Shown here piece after piece: positions 61,232 through 64,000 of a stretch of DNA of 64,000 nucleotides. Below the pieces are notes generated by a model. It worked only from the letters and a program-made list of their open reading frames with translations, made no database searches and had not been told where the DNA came from. Both the position numbers and the translations under genes were made by a program. Every line of letters begins with the position of its first letter. Position 1 is the stretch's first letter. The stretch covers positions 16,792 to 80,791 of the forward strand of contig CAXIWQ010000200.1 of NCBI GenBank assembly GCA_964036275.1, read 5' to 3'. Origin of the DNA: Litoditis marina. Lineage: Eukaryota > Nematoda > Chromadorea > Rhabditida > Rhabditidae.

Positions 61232-64000
61232 AGGAAACCAACTGGATAATCTGTCCACCTTTTGTCCTCAAGGATGTTGAAAACATTTCCTCGGGACAAA
61301 AATTGGACAACCTGTTTACTTTTTGTCTTTAGGAAACCAACTGGACTGGACAATCTGTCCACCTTTTGTCCTCAAGGATGTTGAAAACATTACCTCGGGA
61401 CAAAAATTGGACAATCTGTTCACTTTTTGTCCTCAAGGATGTTGAAAACATTTCCTCAGGACAAAAATTGGACAACCTGTTAACTCTTTGTCTTCAGGAA
61501 ACAAACTGGACAATCTGTCCACTTTTTGTCCTCAAGGATATTGAAAAACTTACCTCGGGACAAAAATTGGACAACCTGTTTACTTTTTGTCTTCAGGAAA
61601 CAAACTGGACAATCTGTCCACTTTTTGTCCTCAAGGATGTTGAAAACATTACCTCGGGACAAAAAGTGGACAACCTGTTTACTTTTTGTCTTCAGGAAAC
61701 CAACTGGACAATCTGTCCACTTTTTGTCCTCAAGGATGTTGAAAACATTTCCTCGGGACAAAAATTGGACAACTTGTTTAATTTTTGTCTTCAGGAAACC
61801 AACTGGACAATCTGTCCACCTTTTGTCCTCAAGGATGTTGAAAACATTTCCTCGGGACAAAAATTGGACAACCTGTTTACTTTTTGTCTTCAGGAAACAA
61901 ACTGGACAATCTGTCCACTTTTTGTCCTCAAGGATGTTGAAAACATTCCCTCGGGACAAAATTGGACAACCTGTTTACTTTTTGTCTTTAGGAAACAAAC
62001 TGGACAATCTGTCCACCTTTTGTCCTCAAAGATCTCAAAAAAGATTCCTCAGGACAAAAATTGGACAACCTGTCAACTTTTTGTCTCCAGGAAACAAACT
62101 GGACAATCTGTCCACTTTTTGTCCTCAAGGATATTGAAAAACTTTCCTCGGGACAAAAATTGGACAACCTGTTTACTTTTTGTCTTCAGGAAACCAACTG
62201 GACTGGACAATCTGTCCACCTTTTGTCCTCAAGGATGTTGAAAACATTACCTCGGGACAAAAATTGGACAATCTGTTTACTTTTTGTCTTCAGGAAACAA
62301 ACTGGACAATCTGTCCACCTTTTGTCCTCAAGGATCTCGAAAAAGATTCCTCAGGACAAAAATTGGACAACCTGTTAACTCTTTGTCTTCAGGAAACAAA
62401 CTGGACAATCTGTCCACCTTTTGTCCTCAAGGATGTTGAAAACATTTCCTCGGGACAAAAATTGGACAACTTGTTTAATTTTTGTCTTCAGGAAACCAAC
62501 TGGACAATCTTTCCACCTTTTGTCCTCAAGGATGTTGAAAACATTTCCTCGGGACAAAAATTGGACAACCTGTTTACTTTTTGTCTTTAGGAAACCAACT
62601 GGACTGGACAATCTGTCCACCTTTTGTCCTCAAGGATGTTGAAAACATTACCTCGGGACAAAAATTGGACAATCTGTTCACTTTTTGTCCTCAAGGATGT
62701 TGAAACAAACTGGACAATCTGTCCACTTTTTGTCCTCAAGGATGTTGAAAACATTTCCTCGGGACAAAAATTGGACAACTTGTTTAATTTTTGTCTTCAG
62801 GAAACCAACTGGACAATCTGTCCACCTTTTGTCCTCAAGGATGTTGAAAACATTTCCTCGGGACAAAAATTGGACAACCTGTTTAGTTTTTGTCTTCAGG
62901 AAACAAACTGGACAATCTGTCCACTTTTTGTCCTCAAGGATGTTGAAAACATTCCCTCGGGACAAAATTGGACAATCTGTTTACTTTTTGTCTTTAGGAA
63001 ACAAACTGGACAATCTGTCCACCTTTTGTCCTCAAAGATCTCAAAAAAGATTCCTCAGGACAAAAATTGGACAACCTGTCAACTTTTTGTCTCCAGGAAA
63101 CAAACTGGACAATCTGTCCACTTTTTGTCCTCAAGGATATTGAGAAACTTTCCTCGGGACAACAATTGGACAACCTGTTTACTTTTTGTCTTCAGGAAAC
63201 CAACTGGACTGGACAATCTGTCCACCTTTTGTCCTCAAGGATGTTGAAAACATTACCTCGGGACAAAAATTGGACAATCTGTTCACTTTTTGTCCTCAAG
63301 GATGTTGAAAACATTTCCTCGGGACAAAAATTGGACGACCTGTTCACTTTTTGTCTTCAGGAAACCAACTGGACAATCTGTCCACCTTTTGTCCTCAAGG
63401 ATGTTGAAAACATTACCTTGGGACAAAAATTGGACAATCTGTCCACTTTTTGTCCTCAAGGATGTTGAAAACATTTCCTCGGGACAAAAATTGGACAACA
63501 TGTTAACTTTTTGTCTTCAGGAAACAAACTGGACAATCTGTCCACTTTTTGTCCTCAAGGATATTGAAAAACTTTCCTCGGGACAAAAATTGGACCACCT
63601 GTTTACTTTTTGTCTTCAGGAAACAAACTGGACAATCTGTCCACCTTTTGTCCTCAAGGATCTCGAAAAAGATTCCTCAGGACAAAAATTGGACAACCTG
63701 TTAACTCTTTGTCTTCAGGAAACAAACTGGACAATCTGTCCACTTTTTGTCCTCAAGGATATTGAAAAACTTTCCTCGGGACAAAAATTGGACAACCTGT
63801 TTACTTTTTGTCTTCAGGAAACAAACTGGACAATCTGTCCACTTTTTGTCCTCAAGGATATTGAAAAACTTTCCTCGGGACAAAAATTGGACAACCTGTT
63901 TACTTTTTGTCTTCAGGAAACAAACTGGACAATCTGTCCACTTTTTGTCCTCAAGGATGTTGAAAACATTACCTCGGGACAAAAAGTGGACAACCTGTTT
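61232..64000 (-). repeat. Satellite A array, R orientation, right edge
   Basis: Reverse-oriented 99-bp and 61-bp monomers running off the window, with no SINE. The monomer order resembles 2650-4900 of the left array, including the pair of AAGATCTCAAAAAAGATTCC monomers (62028 and 63036), the CTCGAAAAAGATTCC monomers and the ATTGAGAAACTTTCCTCGGGACAACAATTGG-type variant at 63139. A common origin with the left R array is inferred. Confidence 0.93.

Noticed and set aside
60082..61362. Long minus-strand open frame (about 426 codons) in satellite A, and similar ones such as 1937-3208 and 7293-8261
   Set aside because: The 99-bp monomer is exactly 33 codons, so a stop-free phase stays open through any run of full monomers. 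Comparable frames occur on both strands, usually begin at TTG or at an arbitrary internal codon, break at 61-bp units and encode no recognisable domain.

Overview
This window is eukaryotic, repeat-dense DNA, almost certainly from an invertebrate animal and most like pericentromeric or other heterochromatin. Three unrelated tandem satellites, many copies of one tRNA-derived SINE and one fragment of an RTE-clade non-LTR retrotransposon cover essentially all of it. The tRNA-like Pol III boxes, the AATAAA in the SINE tail, the RTE endonuclease and the long satellite arrays rule out a bacterial or phage genome. The RTE endonuclease resembles what I remember of nematode RTE-1, so a nematode is my best guess, held weakly. 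I see no host protein-coding gene. The only believable coding sequence is the endonuclease part of the RTE fragment.

Layout: (1) 1-8254, satellite A (99-bp monomers mixed with 61-bp monomers), first in forward orientation (F), then in reverse (R) from the SINE at 1178. It is interrupted by a 366-bp foreign insert at 501-866 and by minus-strand SINE copies and stubs. (2) 8255-8455, a SINE cut off by satellite B. (3) 8456-37025, satellite B, a 175-bp repeat: about 8 monomers in plus orientation, an inversion at about 9865, then about 155 monomers in minus orientation with nested higher-order repeats. (4) 37026-49096, satellite A in F orientation with nine full plus-strand SINE copies. (5) 49097-50273, minus-strand 5' part of an RTE element (5'UTR plus endonuclease). 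(6) about 50274-53097, satellite C, about 16.7 copies of a 169-bp repeat. (7) 53098-61231, satellite A F with six more SINE copies, then 61232-64000 satellite A in R orientation.

How the parts relate: nearly all SINE copies share the same two junctions with satellite A and keep the same orientation relative to it. They therefore come from one insertion that was later amplified as part of larger satellite units (983, 1691 and 2705 bp among others), not from many transpositions. Satellite A is built around a nearly self-complementary core, so each monomer can form a hairpin. One monomer family changes a base pair on both sides of the stem. A subset of satellite B monomers carries a heat-shock-element-like motif. 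These are the observations most worth following up. Long open frames in satellite A and the recurring 87-codon frames in satellite B are by-products of repeat length and are not annotated as genes.
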